From positions 17,671 through 81,670 of the forward strand of contig NZ_FRDA01000024.1 in assembly GCF_900143095.1 (NCBI RefSeq): a DNA stretch of 64,000 nt, given 5' to 3'. The translations under genes and the position numbers were made by a program. The stretch comes from Pseudomonas asturiensis (GTDB lineage: Bacteria; Pseudomonadota; Gammaproteobacteria; Pseudomonadales; Pseudomonadaceae). The notes under the pieces were generated by a model. It ran no database searches. It saw nothing but the letters and a program-made list of their open reading frames with translations, and was not told the origin of the DNA. Below, piece after piece: positions 52,093 to 60,718 of this stretch (the stretch's first letter is position 1; the number at the start of each line of letters is the position of its first letter).

Positions 52093-52241
52093 ATGGCGGA
52101 CTGATCTTCTGATGAATGGGTTCTATCGATCGAACTTTACGATCTGAATGCCCGAGAATTCAGCCTAAGCGTCTGCAGGAACCTGCTGTTACAATGCAAA
52201 TCTTGCGAATTTCCAGTCTTCATACTGATTAGGAGCACACG

Positions 52242-52859
52242 GTGCCCGTCGTATTTGTCGCCGCTTCCAAACTGCCCACCCCTTTTGCAGAATTCGCCAT
52301 GCACGGCTTTATCGAGTCGGCCACCGGGCGTGAACACGTTGTCCTGAGTCTGGGCGATGTGGCAGATGGCGCCCCTGTCCTGGGTCGTGTTCATTCCGAA
52401 TGCCTGACTGGCGATGCCTTGTTCAGTCAGCGTTGCGACTGTGGGTCTCAGCTCGAAGCCGCCTTGCGCGCCATTGCCACCGAAGGCCGTGGCGTATTGT
52501 TGTACCTGCGTCAGGAAGGCCGTGGGATCGGTTTGATGAACAAGATCCGCGCTTATGAACTGCAGGATGGCGGTGCCGACACGGTCGAAGCCAACGAGCG
52601 TCTGGGTTTCGCCGCCGATCAGCGTGATTACGCGATCTGCCTGCCCATGCTTCAGCATCTGGGTATCGAGTCGCTGCGCCTGATGACCAACAACCCACGC
52701 AAGGTCAAAGCCTTGACCGAGATGGGCATCAAGGTTGCTGAGCGCGTGCCGCTGCACACGGGGCAGAACCCGCACAACAAGCTGTACCTGGCCACCAAGG
52801 CCGGCAAGCTGGGCCACATGATGGGCAACGAGCACCAGAGTGAGGTAGGTCCCGCTTGA
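52242..52859 (+). CDS. ribA: GTP cyclohydrolase II
   Basis: RibA opens the GTP ring as the first step of riboflavin synthesis. The 205-residue product has the zinc cysteines in SECLTGDALFSQRCDCGSQ, the catalytic LRQEGRGIGL loop, and the RLMTNNPRKVKAL block. The start is GTG 52242 after GGAGCACAC. It complements the degenerate cyclohydrolase domain of RibBA. Confidence 0.95.
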   Translation: MPVVFVAASKLPTPFAEFAMHGFIESATGREHVVLSLGDVADGAPVLGRVHSECLTGDALFSQRCDCGSQLEAALRAIATEGRGVLLYLRQEGRGIGLMNKIRAYELQDGGADTVEANERLGFAADQRDYAICLPMLQHLGIESLRLMTNNPRKVKALTEMGIKVAERVPLHTGQNPHNKLYLATKAGKLGHMMGNEHQSEVGPA

Positions 52860-53275
52860 CCCGCAGTCAGGTTCGCCAGCGACTGGCAATGGCCTGGTGG
52901 CGCCAGTTGGGCCTCACCCTTGCGCCGTTGCTGGTTGTCTGTCTGTTCTTTGGCAGCAGTGAACCGATGATGGCCGTGCTGGCCATGCCGCTGTTCATCG
53001 CAGGCGTGGGCTCCATGTTCATCAGCCTCAAACCGTTCGGGGCTTACAAACGCGCCTTGATCACGACACAGACGGCACTCGATACGCCACAGGAACCCGC
53101 CGCCTGGCTGCACCTTGCAGCGGTCCGGCGTCTGGCCTTCCTGTACGCCGGGCTGCCAGCCTGGATCGCCGCAATCGCCGTTCTTTTCGGCCTGCACCCC
53201 TTGCCCGTCTGCCTGCTGGCGTTTGCCAGTGTGGTGTTGCTGTATCTCTACCGGATTCCGCAGCAGTTGGGATGA
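52856..53275 (+). CDS. Small integral membrane protein, unknown function
   Basis: The 139-residue protein has about four hydrophobic segments (LTLAPLLVVCLFF, MAVLAMPLFIAGVG, LPAWIAAIAVLFG, LLAFASVVLLYLY in rough order). The start is TTG 52856 overlapping the ribA stop (TTGA). It is conserved next to ribA in Pseudomonas as I recall, where it is sometimes labelled as MFS, but it is far too short for that family. Confidence 0.65.
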   Translation: MTRSQVRQRLAMAWWRQLGLTLAPLLVVCLFFGSSEPMMAVLAMPLFIAGVGSMFISLKPFGAYKRALITTQTALDTPQEPAAWLHLAAVRRLAFLYAGLPAWIAAIAVLFGLHPLPVCLLAFASVVLLYLYRIPQQLG

Positions 53276-53289
53276 GGGTGCTGATAGAG

Positions 53290-53319
53290 CGCTCTTTTGT
53301 GCGAGCTTGCTCGCGAAGG
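53290..53319. repeat. Single REP-like palindrome
   Basis: TGCGAGCTTGCTCGCGAAG at about 53299-53317 is the core of the Pseudomonas REP hairpin. It lies between convergent genes. Confidence 0.6.
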
Positions 53320-53388
53320 CTGACTACAACGCCGTGCAGCGTCGACGATACGGCGTAAGCGTCAGCCGGGCATGCTCATCAGGCAGGC

Positions 53389-53415
53389 ACAAAAAAAGCG
53401 CTCAATGAGCGCTTT
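53389..53415 (-). terminator. Terminator after dxs
   Basis: On the minus strand AAAGCGCTC / GAGCGCTTT with a 3-base loop is followed by a run of T7 in all. It lies 18 bases after the dxs stop. Confidence 0.88.
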
Positions 53416-53432
53416 CAATGTTCTCGCATGCA

Positions 53433-55328
53433 TCAACCCATCAGCACCAGCCGCTGATTGATCGCCGCTTCGATCCCTTGCGCATCCAGGCCACACTCGG
53501 CCAGCATCTGCGCAGGCTTGGCGTGCTCGACGTACACATCCGGCAACCCGATGTGCAGCACTGACTTGAGGATGTTTTCCCGCGCCAGGAACTCGCTCAC
53601 CGCAGCACCTGCGCCGCCCATGATTGCGTTTTCTTCAAGGGTGACCAGCAACTCGTGACTGGCAGCCGCTTCGCGGACCTGTTCTTCGTCCAGCGGTTTG
53701 ACGAAACGCATATCGATGACCGTCGCATCCAGTTTCTGCGCGACGACCAGGGCTTCGGCCAGTTGCACGCCGAACACCAGAATCGCCACGCCCTGACCCT
53801 GACGACGCACGATGCCCTTACCGATCTCGACAGGCTCCAGATCCTTTTCGATCAGCGCGTTCGGCCCGGTGCCACGCGGGTAACGCACAGCGGCAGGGCC
53901 GTTGTGCAGATAACCGGTGCTGAGCATCTTGCGCAGCTCGTTCTCGTCGCTCGGTGTCATCACGACCATGCCGGGGATGCATCGCAAGTAAGACAGATCG
54001 AAGCTGCCCGCATGCGTCGGGCCGTCTTCACCCACCAGACCTGCGCGGTCGATGGCGAAGAGCACGTCGAGATTCTGCACGGCAACGTCGTGTACCAACT
54101 GATCGTAACCGCGCTGCAGGAACGTGGAGTAGATCGCGACCACCGGCTTGCTGCCTTCGCAGGCCATGCCTGCTGCCAGTGTGACGGCGTGCTGTTCGGC
54201 AATCGCCACGTCGAAATAACGTTCCGGGTAACGCTCGCTGAAATCGACCAGATCCGAGCCTTCCTTCATGGCCGGGGTGATGCCCACCAATCGTGAATCC
54301 GCTTCGGCCATGTCGCACAGCCACTGACCGAACACGCCGGAATATTTCGGGCCGCCGACCTTTTTCGGGATGGCGACAGGTGCGTTCAGCGGTTCCAGCT
54401 TGGTGATTGCGTGATAGCCGATCGGGTCCACTTCAGCCGGGCCGAAGCCTTTGCCTTTCTTGGTGACCACGTGCAGGAACTGCGGCCCCTTGAGGTCACG
54501 CATGTTGCGCAGGGTGGCGATCAGGGTCGGCAGGTCGTGGCCGTCGATAGGGCCGATGTAATTCCAGCCCAGCTCTTCGAATAGCGTGCCGGGAACCAGC
54601 ATGCCTTTGGCATATTCTTCGGTACGACGGGCGATTTCCCAAGCACCTGGAAGGCGGGAAAGTACCTTCTTGCTGCCTTCACGCATGCTGGCATAGGTGC
54701 GACTGGAAAGAATCTTGGCCAGATAATTTGACAGTCCGCCCACGTTGCGCGAGATCGACATGTCGTTGTCATTGAGAATGACCAGCATGTTTGCCGCAAC
54801 TTCCGGCGCATGGTTCAACGCCTCGAACGCCATGCCGGCCGTGAGCGCGCCGTCACCGATCACGGCAATGGATTTGCGGTCGCTACCTTGCAGGCGTGAC
54901 GCAATGGCCATACCGAGAGCAGCACTGATCGAGGTGCTGGAGTGGCCGACGCCGAAGGTGTCGTACTCGCTCTCGCTACGGCGCGGAAACGCCGCCACAC
55001 CGTCTTTCTGACGCAGTGTGGACATGCGCGCACGACGGCCCGTCAGGATCTTGTGCGGGTAGGCCTGATGGCCCACGTCCCACACCAGGCGGTCGTCCGG
55101 TGTATCGAACACGTAATGCAGCGCGATCGTCAGCTCGATGACGCCAAGACCGGCACCAAAATGCCCTCCGGTCTGGCCAACGGAGTAGAGCAGTTCCAGG
55201 CGCAGTTCATCGGCCAGTGTTTCCAGCTCGGCTTCACCCAGACGGCGAAGGCCATCCGGTGTATTGGCTCGGTCGAGCAACGGCGTAACCGGGCGCTCGC
55301 GGGGAATCTCTTTGAACGTCGTGGGCAT
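53433..55328 (-). CDS. dxs: 1-deoxy-D-xylulose-5-phosphate synthase
   Basis: Dxs makes DXP from pyruvate and glyceraldehyde phosphate using thiamine diphosphate, the first MEP-pathway step. The 631-residue product has GHQAYPHKILTGR, the thiamine-binding GDGALTAGMAFEALNHA...NDNDMSIS, and the transketolase-like DGPTHAGSFDLSYLR. It is downstream of xseB-ispA on the minus strand, but a 157-base gap separates ispA and dxs. Confidence 0.96.
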   Translation of the reverse strand: MPTTFKEIPRERPVTPLLDRANTPDGLRRLGEAELETLADELRLELLYSVGQTGGHFGAGLGVIELTIALHYVFDTPDDRLVWDVGHQAYPHKILTGRRARMSTLRQKDGVAAFPRRSESEYDTFGVGHSSTSISAALGMAIASRLQGSDRKSIAVIGDGALTAGMAFEALNHAPEVAANMLVILNDNDMSISRNVGGLSNYLAKILSSRTYASMREGSKKVLSRLPGAWEIARRTEEYAKGMLVPGTLFEELGWNYIGPIDGHDLPTLIATLRNMRDLKGPQFLHVVTKKGKGFGPAEVDPIGYHAITKLEPLNAPVAIPKKVGGPKYSGVFGQWLCDMAEADSRLVGITPAMKEGSDLVDFSERYPERYFDVAIAEQHAVTLAAGMACEGSKPVVAIYSTFLQRGYDQLVHDVAVQNLDVLFAIDRAGLVGEDGPTHAGSFDLSYLRCIPGMVVMTPSDENELRKMLSTGYLHNGPAAVRYPRGTGPNALIEKDLEPVEIGKGIVRRQGQGVAILVFGVQLAEALVVAQKLDATVIDMRFVKPLDEEQVREAAASHELLVTLEENAIMGGAGAAVSEFLARENILKSVLHIGLPDVYVEHAKPAQMLAECGLDAQGIEAAINQRLVLMG

Positions 55329-55485
55329 CAGGCGAATCGTTATGAGTAAAAGAGGCGGCAGTTTACCTTATGCATCGCAAGCTGCCCATGAAGTGCATCA
55401 GTGGCGTCCGGCAGCACCGGACCTGATGACTGTGACCGGATGAACCGTGGTTGATTCACCCGATTTCGATAGTCGGTCATTCTGA

Positions 55486-56373
55486 TCAGTGGCGGCGTTC
55501 GACGATGTAACGGGCCAGCTCGCGCAAAGGCTGCGCAGCGTCGCCGAACGGCTCCAGCGCCGCCAATGCCTGGTCGCGCAGTTCCAGCGCATAGCCCTTG
55601 GCTGCTTCAAGCCCCAGCAGGGCAGGGTAGGTCGGCTTGTCGCGCGCGATGTCGGCACCCTGACGCTTGCCGAGGGTGGCGGTATCGCTTTCCACGTCGA
55701 GAATGTCGTCCTGCACCTGAAAGGCCAGGCCTACCGCTCGGGCATATACTTGAAGTGCATCAAGTTGTGTCTGATCGGCACGACCGCTGGCCAACGCGCC
55801 GAGTCGCACGCTGGCTTCGATCAGCGCGCCGGTCTTGTGGCGATGCATGTATTCCAGCGCCGCCTGATCCAGCTTCAAACCCACCGAACCCAGATCGATC
55901 GCCTGCCCACCGACCATTCCGGCAGGGCCTGCCGCGACGGCCAGGGCGCTGACCATCTGCAGACGGGTCTCTGCATCACGCGTGGTCAGGTGCGGGGCGA
56001 GCAGGGCAGTGAACGCCAGGCTTTGCAAACCATCGCCTGCCAGAATGGCGCAGGCCTCATCGAACGCCTTGTGTGTGGTGGGCTGGCCACGGCGCAGGTC
56101 GTCATCGTCCATCGCAGGCAGATCATCGTGCACCAGTGAGTACGCATGGATCAGCTCGACCGCGCAGGCGGCGCCGTTGGCGTCCTCCGCCACGCCGCCC
56201 AGTGCTTCACAGGCGGCGTAAGCCAGCAGCGGGCGCACGCGCTTGCCGCCATTCATCACGCTGTAGCGCATGGCATCGTAGAGGCGGGTCAATTCAGGGC
56301 TGGGTGCCTGGAACAGGCCTTCAAGGGCCGCGTTGACGCGAACCTGGCTTTGCGCTTGATAGCTCGCAATCAT
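55486..56373 (-). CDS. ispA: Farnesyl diphosphate synthase
   Basis: IspA condenses isopentenyl and allylic diphosphates to C15. The 295-residue product has the two aspartate-rich motifs DDLPAMDDDD (residues 83-92) and DDILD (about 220). It overlaps xseB by 4 bases (ATGA at 56370-56373) and is separated from dxs by a 157-base gap. Confidence 0.95.
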   Translation of the reverse strand: MIASYQAQSQVRVNAALEGLFQAPSPELTRLYDAMRYSVMNGGKRVRPLLAYAACEALGGVAEDANGAACAVELIHAYSLVHDDLPAMDDDDLRRGQPTTHKAFDEACAILAGDGLQSLAFTALLAPHLTTRDAETRLQMVSALAVAAGPAGMVGGQAIDLGSVGLKLDQAALEYMHRHKTGALIEASVRLGALASGRADQTQLDALQVYARAVGLAFQVQDDILDVESDTATLGKRQGADIARDKPTYPALLGLEAAKGYALELRDQALAALEPFGDAAQPLRELARYIVERRH

Positions 56374-56615
56374 TCAGGCAATTCCGCGTCGTCAAAGGGC
56401 TCTTCGGCCAGCTCGCCGTCGCGCTCCAGAAGCACTTGAACCTTCTGCTCGGCAGCCGTCAGGGCGCTCTGGCAATCGCGGGTCAGGCGCACACCTTGTT
56501 CGAAGGCGGTGAGGGAGTCTTCCAGCGACAACTCGCCATTCTCCAGCCGCTCTACCAGCGTTTGCAGATCAGCGAGAGACTGTTCGAAATCCAGTGCAGC
56601 TTTCTTGCGGGCCAT
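56370..56615 (-). CDS. xseB: Exodeoxyribonuclease VII small subunit
   Basis: XseB is the small subunit of the single-strand exonuclease VII. The 81-residue product (MARKKAALDFEQSLADLQTL) has the family pattern LVERLENGELSLEDSLTAFEQGV. The open frame extends to 56726, but the ATG at 56615 matches the family start. It is the first gene of the xseB-ispA pair. Confidence 0.94.
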   Translation of the reverse strand: MARKKAALDFEQSLADLQTLVERLENGELSLEDSLTAFEQGVRLTRDCQSALTAAEQKVQVLLERDGELAEEPFDDAELPE

Positions 56616-56741
56616 GGGGGCATTTCCGGTAGAGATTAAACCGGGCGACACTAGCAGAGCGTCGCCGTTGGGGCAAATGACAGCGGCCTGTTCCACAACC
56701 TGATGGCAACGCCGCAGCGCCATCACACGGGGCTACCAGGG

Positions 56742-57908
56742 TCAGACTGCAGCAAAAGCGCGCTGCAGGTCGGCGATCAGGTCATCCGGGCTTTCCAGAC
56801 CGATTTGCAGGCGCAGCATCGGGCCGTAGCCACGATCAGGGCCATGCTGCTCGATTTCGGTAATCAGGCTTTCAAAGCCGCCCCACGAATAACCGATCCC
56901 GAACAGAGTCAGAGCGCTCACAAAGCGGTCCAGCACCTGACCATCAGCCGTCTTGAATTCGAAGCTGAGCAAACCGTTACAACCGTGGAAATCCCGCTTC
57001 CAGATGGCATGGCCCGGATCATTCGGCAGCGCCGGATACAGCACCCGCGCCACCTGCGGTTGTTCCAGCAGCCACTGCGCAACCTGCAGAGCATGACGCT
57101 CGTGCATCGCCATGCGCGCGGCCAGACTGCGAGCACCGCGCAGCACCAGATACGCATCATCCGGGCTGACCGTGTTGCCGACGGCAGTGTTCATGGTCTT
57201 GAGGGTTTTCCAGTGAGCTTGGGTCACGCTCACACTGCCCATCATTACGTCCGAGTGCCCGGCAACGTACTTGGTCAGGGCCATCAACGAAATGTCCGCG
57301 CCCAGCGTCAGCGGCTTGAACAGAACACCCGAGCCCCAGGAGTTATCCACAGCCAGCAGCAGATTTCTCGCTTTGCACAGCCTCGACAACGCGGGCAGGT
57401 CGCACATGTCAAACGTCAGCGAGCCCGGCACTTCGGCGTAGATCATGCGTGTGTTGGGTTTGATCAGGGACTCGACATCGCTGCCGTCCGCCGCGTAGTA
57501 ATCGAATTCGATGTTGAACGCCGTCAGCATCGTGTTCGCCAGGCGCCGCACCGGCCCGTAGACCGACTCGGTCATCAGGACATGATCACCGGGGCGCAGA
57601 AACGACTGAAACATCTGCGCCACGGCCGCCAGACCTGTGGGATACAGGCATGTGCCATGGGCGTTTTCCAGTTCGTTGATCAAATCCTGCAAGGCAAACG
57701 CTGTCGGGTTGCCATTGGCGCCGTAGGTCAACGAACGCTCAGGCCCCGCTGTACGCACTTCCGCCTCGCGCAAGCTGGCGAGGCTGTCGAACAACACCGT
57801 ACTGATCCGAACGACCGGCGGATTGACCGACAACCCTGGTCCACTGCCTGCGCTACGGCCGCGTTGCGACAGGGCGGTGTGGGCGCGAGGGTCTTTGTCG
57901 TGCGGCAT
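56742..57908 (-). CDS. metC: Cystathionine beta-lyase (PLP-dependent)
   Basis: It cleaves cystathionine to homocysteine, pyruvate and ammonia in methionine synthesis. The 388-residue product is in the Cys/Met metabolism PLP family: LYPTGLAAVAQMFQSFLRPGDHVLM (in part), AEVPGSLTFDMCDLPAL, VDNSWGSGVLFKPL, and the PLP lysine in ALTKYVAGHSDVMMGS. It stands by itself with a hairpin upstream. Confidence 0.88.
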   Translation of the reverse strand: MPHDKDPRAHTALSQRGRSAGSGPGLSVNPPVVRISTVLFDSLASLREAEVRTAGPERSLTYGANGNPTAFALQDLINELENAHGTCLYPTGLAAVAQMFQSFLRPGDHVLMTESVYGPVRRLANTMLTAFNIEFDYYAADGSDVESLIKPNTRMIYAEVPGSLTFDMCDLPALSRLCKARNLLLAVDNSWGSGVLFKPLTLGADISLMALTKYVAGHSDVMMGSVSVTQAHWKTLKTMNTAVGNTVSPDDAYLVLRGARSLAARMAMHERHALQVAQWLLEQPQVARVLYPALPNDPGHAIWKRDFHGCNGLLSFEFKTADGQVLDRFVSALTLFGIGYSWGGFESLITEIEQHGPDRGYGPMLRLQIGLESPDDLIADLQRAFAAV

Positions 57909-57964
57909 GCGGGGCTCCGGAAATCAAATGGCGGATGAACAGCGAACAAGGTTAAGCGATGTTG

Positions 57965-57995
57965 GCGAGGGTGTCGGCATTGCCGGCACCCTCGC
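57965..57995. terminator. Strong hairpin between yghU-like gene and metC
   Basis: A 14-bp stem (GCGAGGGTG-T-CGGC with GCCG-G-CACCCTCGC, one T-G pair) with loop ATT. No T tract follows, so termination is uncertain. It may be an RNA-stabilising or attenuating structure. Confidence 0.5.
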
Positions 57996-58009
57996 GCTGA
58001 AGTGATGCC

Positions 58010-58852
58010 TCATTTATCCAGATCAGACGCCTGATGACGCTCGGGAACCTGCTCCGACGCCTCGCCCCAGGTCCGATTGACCTTCTTGCCGCGAATCACA
58101 GCAGGCCGGGCCGCGATCTCTTCAGTCCAGCGAATCAGATTTGGGTACTCGTGCACCGACAGGAATTCCGCCGCCGAATAAACCTTGTCCTGCACCAGCG
58201 CGCCGTACCACGGCCATACAGCGATATCGGCGATGGTGTACGTATCACCCGCCAGATAACGGCTCTCTCCCAGTCGACGATTCAGCACATCCAGCTGACG
58301 CTTGGCTTCCATCGCAAAACGGTTGATCGGGTATTCCATTTTCTCAGGCGCGTACGCATAGAAGTGCCCGAACCCACCGCCCAGATACGGCGCCGCACCC
58401 ATCTGCCAGAACAGCCAGTTCAGTGTCTCGGTCCGCCCGGCCAGGTCGGCAGGCAGAAAGCTGGAAAACTTCTCCGCCAGGTACAACAGAATCGATCCCG
58501 ATTCGAACACGCGCACCGGCGTGTCGTGACTGCGATCCAGCAGCGCAGGAATCTTCGAGTTCGGATTGACCTCGACAAACCCGCTGGAGAACTGATCGCC
58601 CTCGGAGATTTTGATCAGCCACGCGTCGTACTCCGCGCCGCTGTGCCCCAATTCCAGCAGCTCCTCCAGCATGATCGTGACCTTCACCCCGTTCGGCGTG
58701 GCCAGCGAATAAAGCTGCAGCGGATGCTTGCCGACCGGCAGCTCCTTGTCGTGTGTAGGGCCTGCGGTAGGGCGATTGATGTTGGAAAAGGTGCCGCCTG
58801 ATGCTGCTTCGTGCTGCCAGACCTTGGGCGGGGTGTAGGGCGTGTGGGTCAT
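58010..58852 (-). CDS. yghU: YghU-like glutathione S-transferase (disulfide-bond oxidoreductase)
   Basis: The 280-residue protein has the nu-class GST layout: an extra N-terminal part (PPKVWQHEAASGGTFSNINRPTAG in part), thioredoxin-like domain (QLYSLATPNGVKVTIMLEELLE), and helical C-terminal domain (RYLAGDTYTIADIAVWPWYGALV in part). Relatives bind glutathione disulfide and reduce hydroperoxides and disulfides. It is an intracellular enzyme. Confidence 0.87.
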   Translation of the reverse strand: MTHTPYTPPKVWQHEAASGGTFSNINRPTAGPTHDKELPVGKHPLQLYSLATPNGVKVTIMLEELLELGHSGAEYDAWLIKISEGDQFSSGFVEVNPNSKIPALLDRSHDTPVRVFESGSILLYLAEKFSSFLPADLAGRTETLNWLFWQMGAAPYLGGGFGHFYAYAPEKMEYPINRFAMEAKRQLDVLNRRLGESRYLAGDTYTIADIAVWPWYGALVQDKVYSAAEFLSVHEYPNLIRWTEEIAARPAVIRGKKVNRTWGEASEQVPERHQASDLDK

Positions 58853-58947
58853 GAAGTGGGGGCCTCGGTGAGTGGGAGGAGGGAGGAACCGTCAGGGGGC
58901 TTGTCGCCCGCGCCATTGCCGATGGACTTGCCGGTTGGCAGGGAAGT

Positions 58948-60123
58948 TCAGCGGGCTTCAGTCTGCGGCGTCGGGCCGTTGACGACAAGGCTATTGCCTA
59001 TCGCATAGACGGTACAAGCCGGCTCGTCACCAGAAGCGTACTTCTGACACCGTTCGATCGCTGTTGCGCTGGCCTCTCCCCGTGTGCGCTCACCTTTACT
59101 CCAGGCCCAGGCACCCCTGCCGTTGCTCGCGAACGCTTTCTCGTAAGACCGGTTTTCCATGTACGCCTGCCACGACTCCTTTCCTGAGGCATTGAGGTTT
59201 GCAGGTGCAGGCAGATTGATGACGGCCAGCGGAGCAAGCTCTTTATAGGGCAGATCATGCCTGCTCAGGAAGTCAGCGACCTTGGGCCACCAGAGTTGCT
59301 CGGGTGCCCACTCGAATAAATAATGGCCATCGTTTTCAAAGGCAGGTGCCTCCAGGAACTCACCCGAGCCTCCGGCTGAAACATAGGTATTGAACATTTC
59401 TGTACTCAGGGGGCGCGGAAATACCTTGTCATTGGCGGCATACATCCAAAGCGTAGGCAGGCGAGAGTTTTTGCCATAGTCCGAAAGTGCACTTAATAGA
59501 TGTTCCTTGTCGCAGACTTCACCGGAGTTTGTTGCGCCACGTCCGCCATCAAAGTTGATGACCGCCCGCACCCCCGGGGTGTTCTCGGCGCCAGCAGCCA
59601 GCACCGAAAAACCTCCCGCAGAATGCCCTATGAGTACGGCTTCATCCGGGGCCGACCAAGGCTCAAGCCGAACAGCCTGCAGGGCCGCGATGAGATCGTC
59701 GGCTGCACGTTTGCCGGCCCCTGCATGATTGGGGTGTTGACACGTGCCCCCTTGGTATTCCGGGCGGCCTGAAGACCTTCCATAGCCTTGACGCATGACC
59801 ACGACAGAGGCGTAGCCATGACGGGCAAATGCGATGGCGGCCAATGAAAAACGGTTAGGGCTGATAACACGATCAGTCTGATCACCATCCGTGCCGTGGG
59901 TGATCAACGCAATCGGCCAGGACCCAGGCGTGTCTGGACGGGTGACAAAGGCATCCAGTGTTGCCGTCTGCCCGTCAGAAAAGCGGACATTCAGAACAAG
60001 AGGCTCCCTGATCAAACCGTCAATCTGATCGTAGGTATCGGACGCCTGTGCCCTGACGAGTGATGTAAAGGCAAGCATGTACATCAGCCCTACCCATGTA
60101 ACAGACGACTTTTTAAAAGCCAT
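58948..60123 (-). CDS. Exported alpha/beta hydrolase (dienelactone hydrolase-like) with extra C-terminal domain
   Basis: The 391-residue product has a signal peptide (to LVRAQA). The hydrolase core shows the nucleophile motif IGHSAGGFS, an Asp in ANDKVFPRPL and a His in NDGHYLFEWAPEQ. After about residue 300 an extra domain follows with AWAWSKGERTRGEASATAIERC and a Cys-rich end (CQKYASGDEPACTVYAIG), seen in other secreted Pseudomonas hydrolases. It probably acts in the periplasm or outside. The substrate is unknown. Confidence 0.75.
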   Translation of the reverse strand: MAFKKSSVTWVGLMYMLAFTSLVRAQASDTYDQIDGLIREPLVLNVRFSDGQTATLDAFVTRPDTPGSWPIALITHGTDGDQTDRVISPNRFSLAAIAFARHGYASVVVMRQGYGRSSGRPEYQGGTCQHPNHAGAGKRAADDLIAALQAVRLEPWSAPDEAVLIGHSAGGFSVLAAGAENTPGVRAVINFDGGRGATNSGEVCDKEHLLSALSDYGKNSRLPTLWMYAANDKVFPRPLSTEMFNTYVSAGGSGEFLEAPAFENDGHYLFEWAPEQLWWPKVADFLSRHDLPYKELAPLAVINLPAPANLNASGKESWQAYMENRSYEKAFASNGRGAWAWSKGERTRGEASATAIERCQKYASGDEPACTVYAIGNSLVVNGPTPQTEAR

Positions 60124-60274
60124 GTCACGCGCCTCCTCAGTGAGCGGAAAGCCTGCGTCGATTCAGACAGCCTGAAAAGCAAGGTATCAGACAGGCTTTT
60201 CTTCGATATGAACATGCCTTGCTGACAGTTTCTGGCACCAGGATTCAAAGGGCCTTTGCGAGAGGCTCTCTGAC

Positions 60275-60298
60275 GGATGCGGATGCGGATGCGGATGG
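60275..60298 (+). repeat. Hexanucleotide tandem repeat (GGATGC)
   Basis: GGATGC repeats from 60275 to 60292 (three copies) followed by GGATGG. The rest of the 595-base gap 60124-60718 holds no clear gene. A weak hairpin (AGCCG / CGGCT) lies near 60411-60430. The gap becomes A+T-rich from about 60380. Confidence 0.7.
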
Positions 60299-60718
60299 TG
60301 ACAGGTGCGCTGTGAATTACTCAGACCGTTACGCACGCCCGCAGTCGGTTCAGGCATAGCGACTCTTATCGGGTCTGAGCCGCAACGGATACATTTTTTT
60401 CAGTCATTAAAAAGCCGGTTTGTGGGCGGCTCTATTTAAGTGTAAATAATTGATTTTAAAGGTTTTATTTATAGGTAATGACCGCAACCCCACATTTGTC
60501 TCCACACATCTGCGATAGAGATCATTTTTGTCGGTAGAGGTATCCGGTACCTGATCGCATACATGATGGCCTTTTGGCAAAAATGTGTGCAATGCTGGGT
60601 TGCTGCTCCGCCGATCTTGCCGATCTTGGAGCTCTTAGGGCTGCTCTCAGTGTGGACAGCCAACTCTGACCCCATATTTCACCGGAAGATCTGAATTTAG
60701 ACCATTTAAGGATGAAAG

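Noticed and set aside
60275..60298. CRISPR-like or origin iterons
   Set aside because: The GGATGC units are only six bases long without spacers and without a rep or cas gene.
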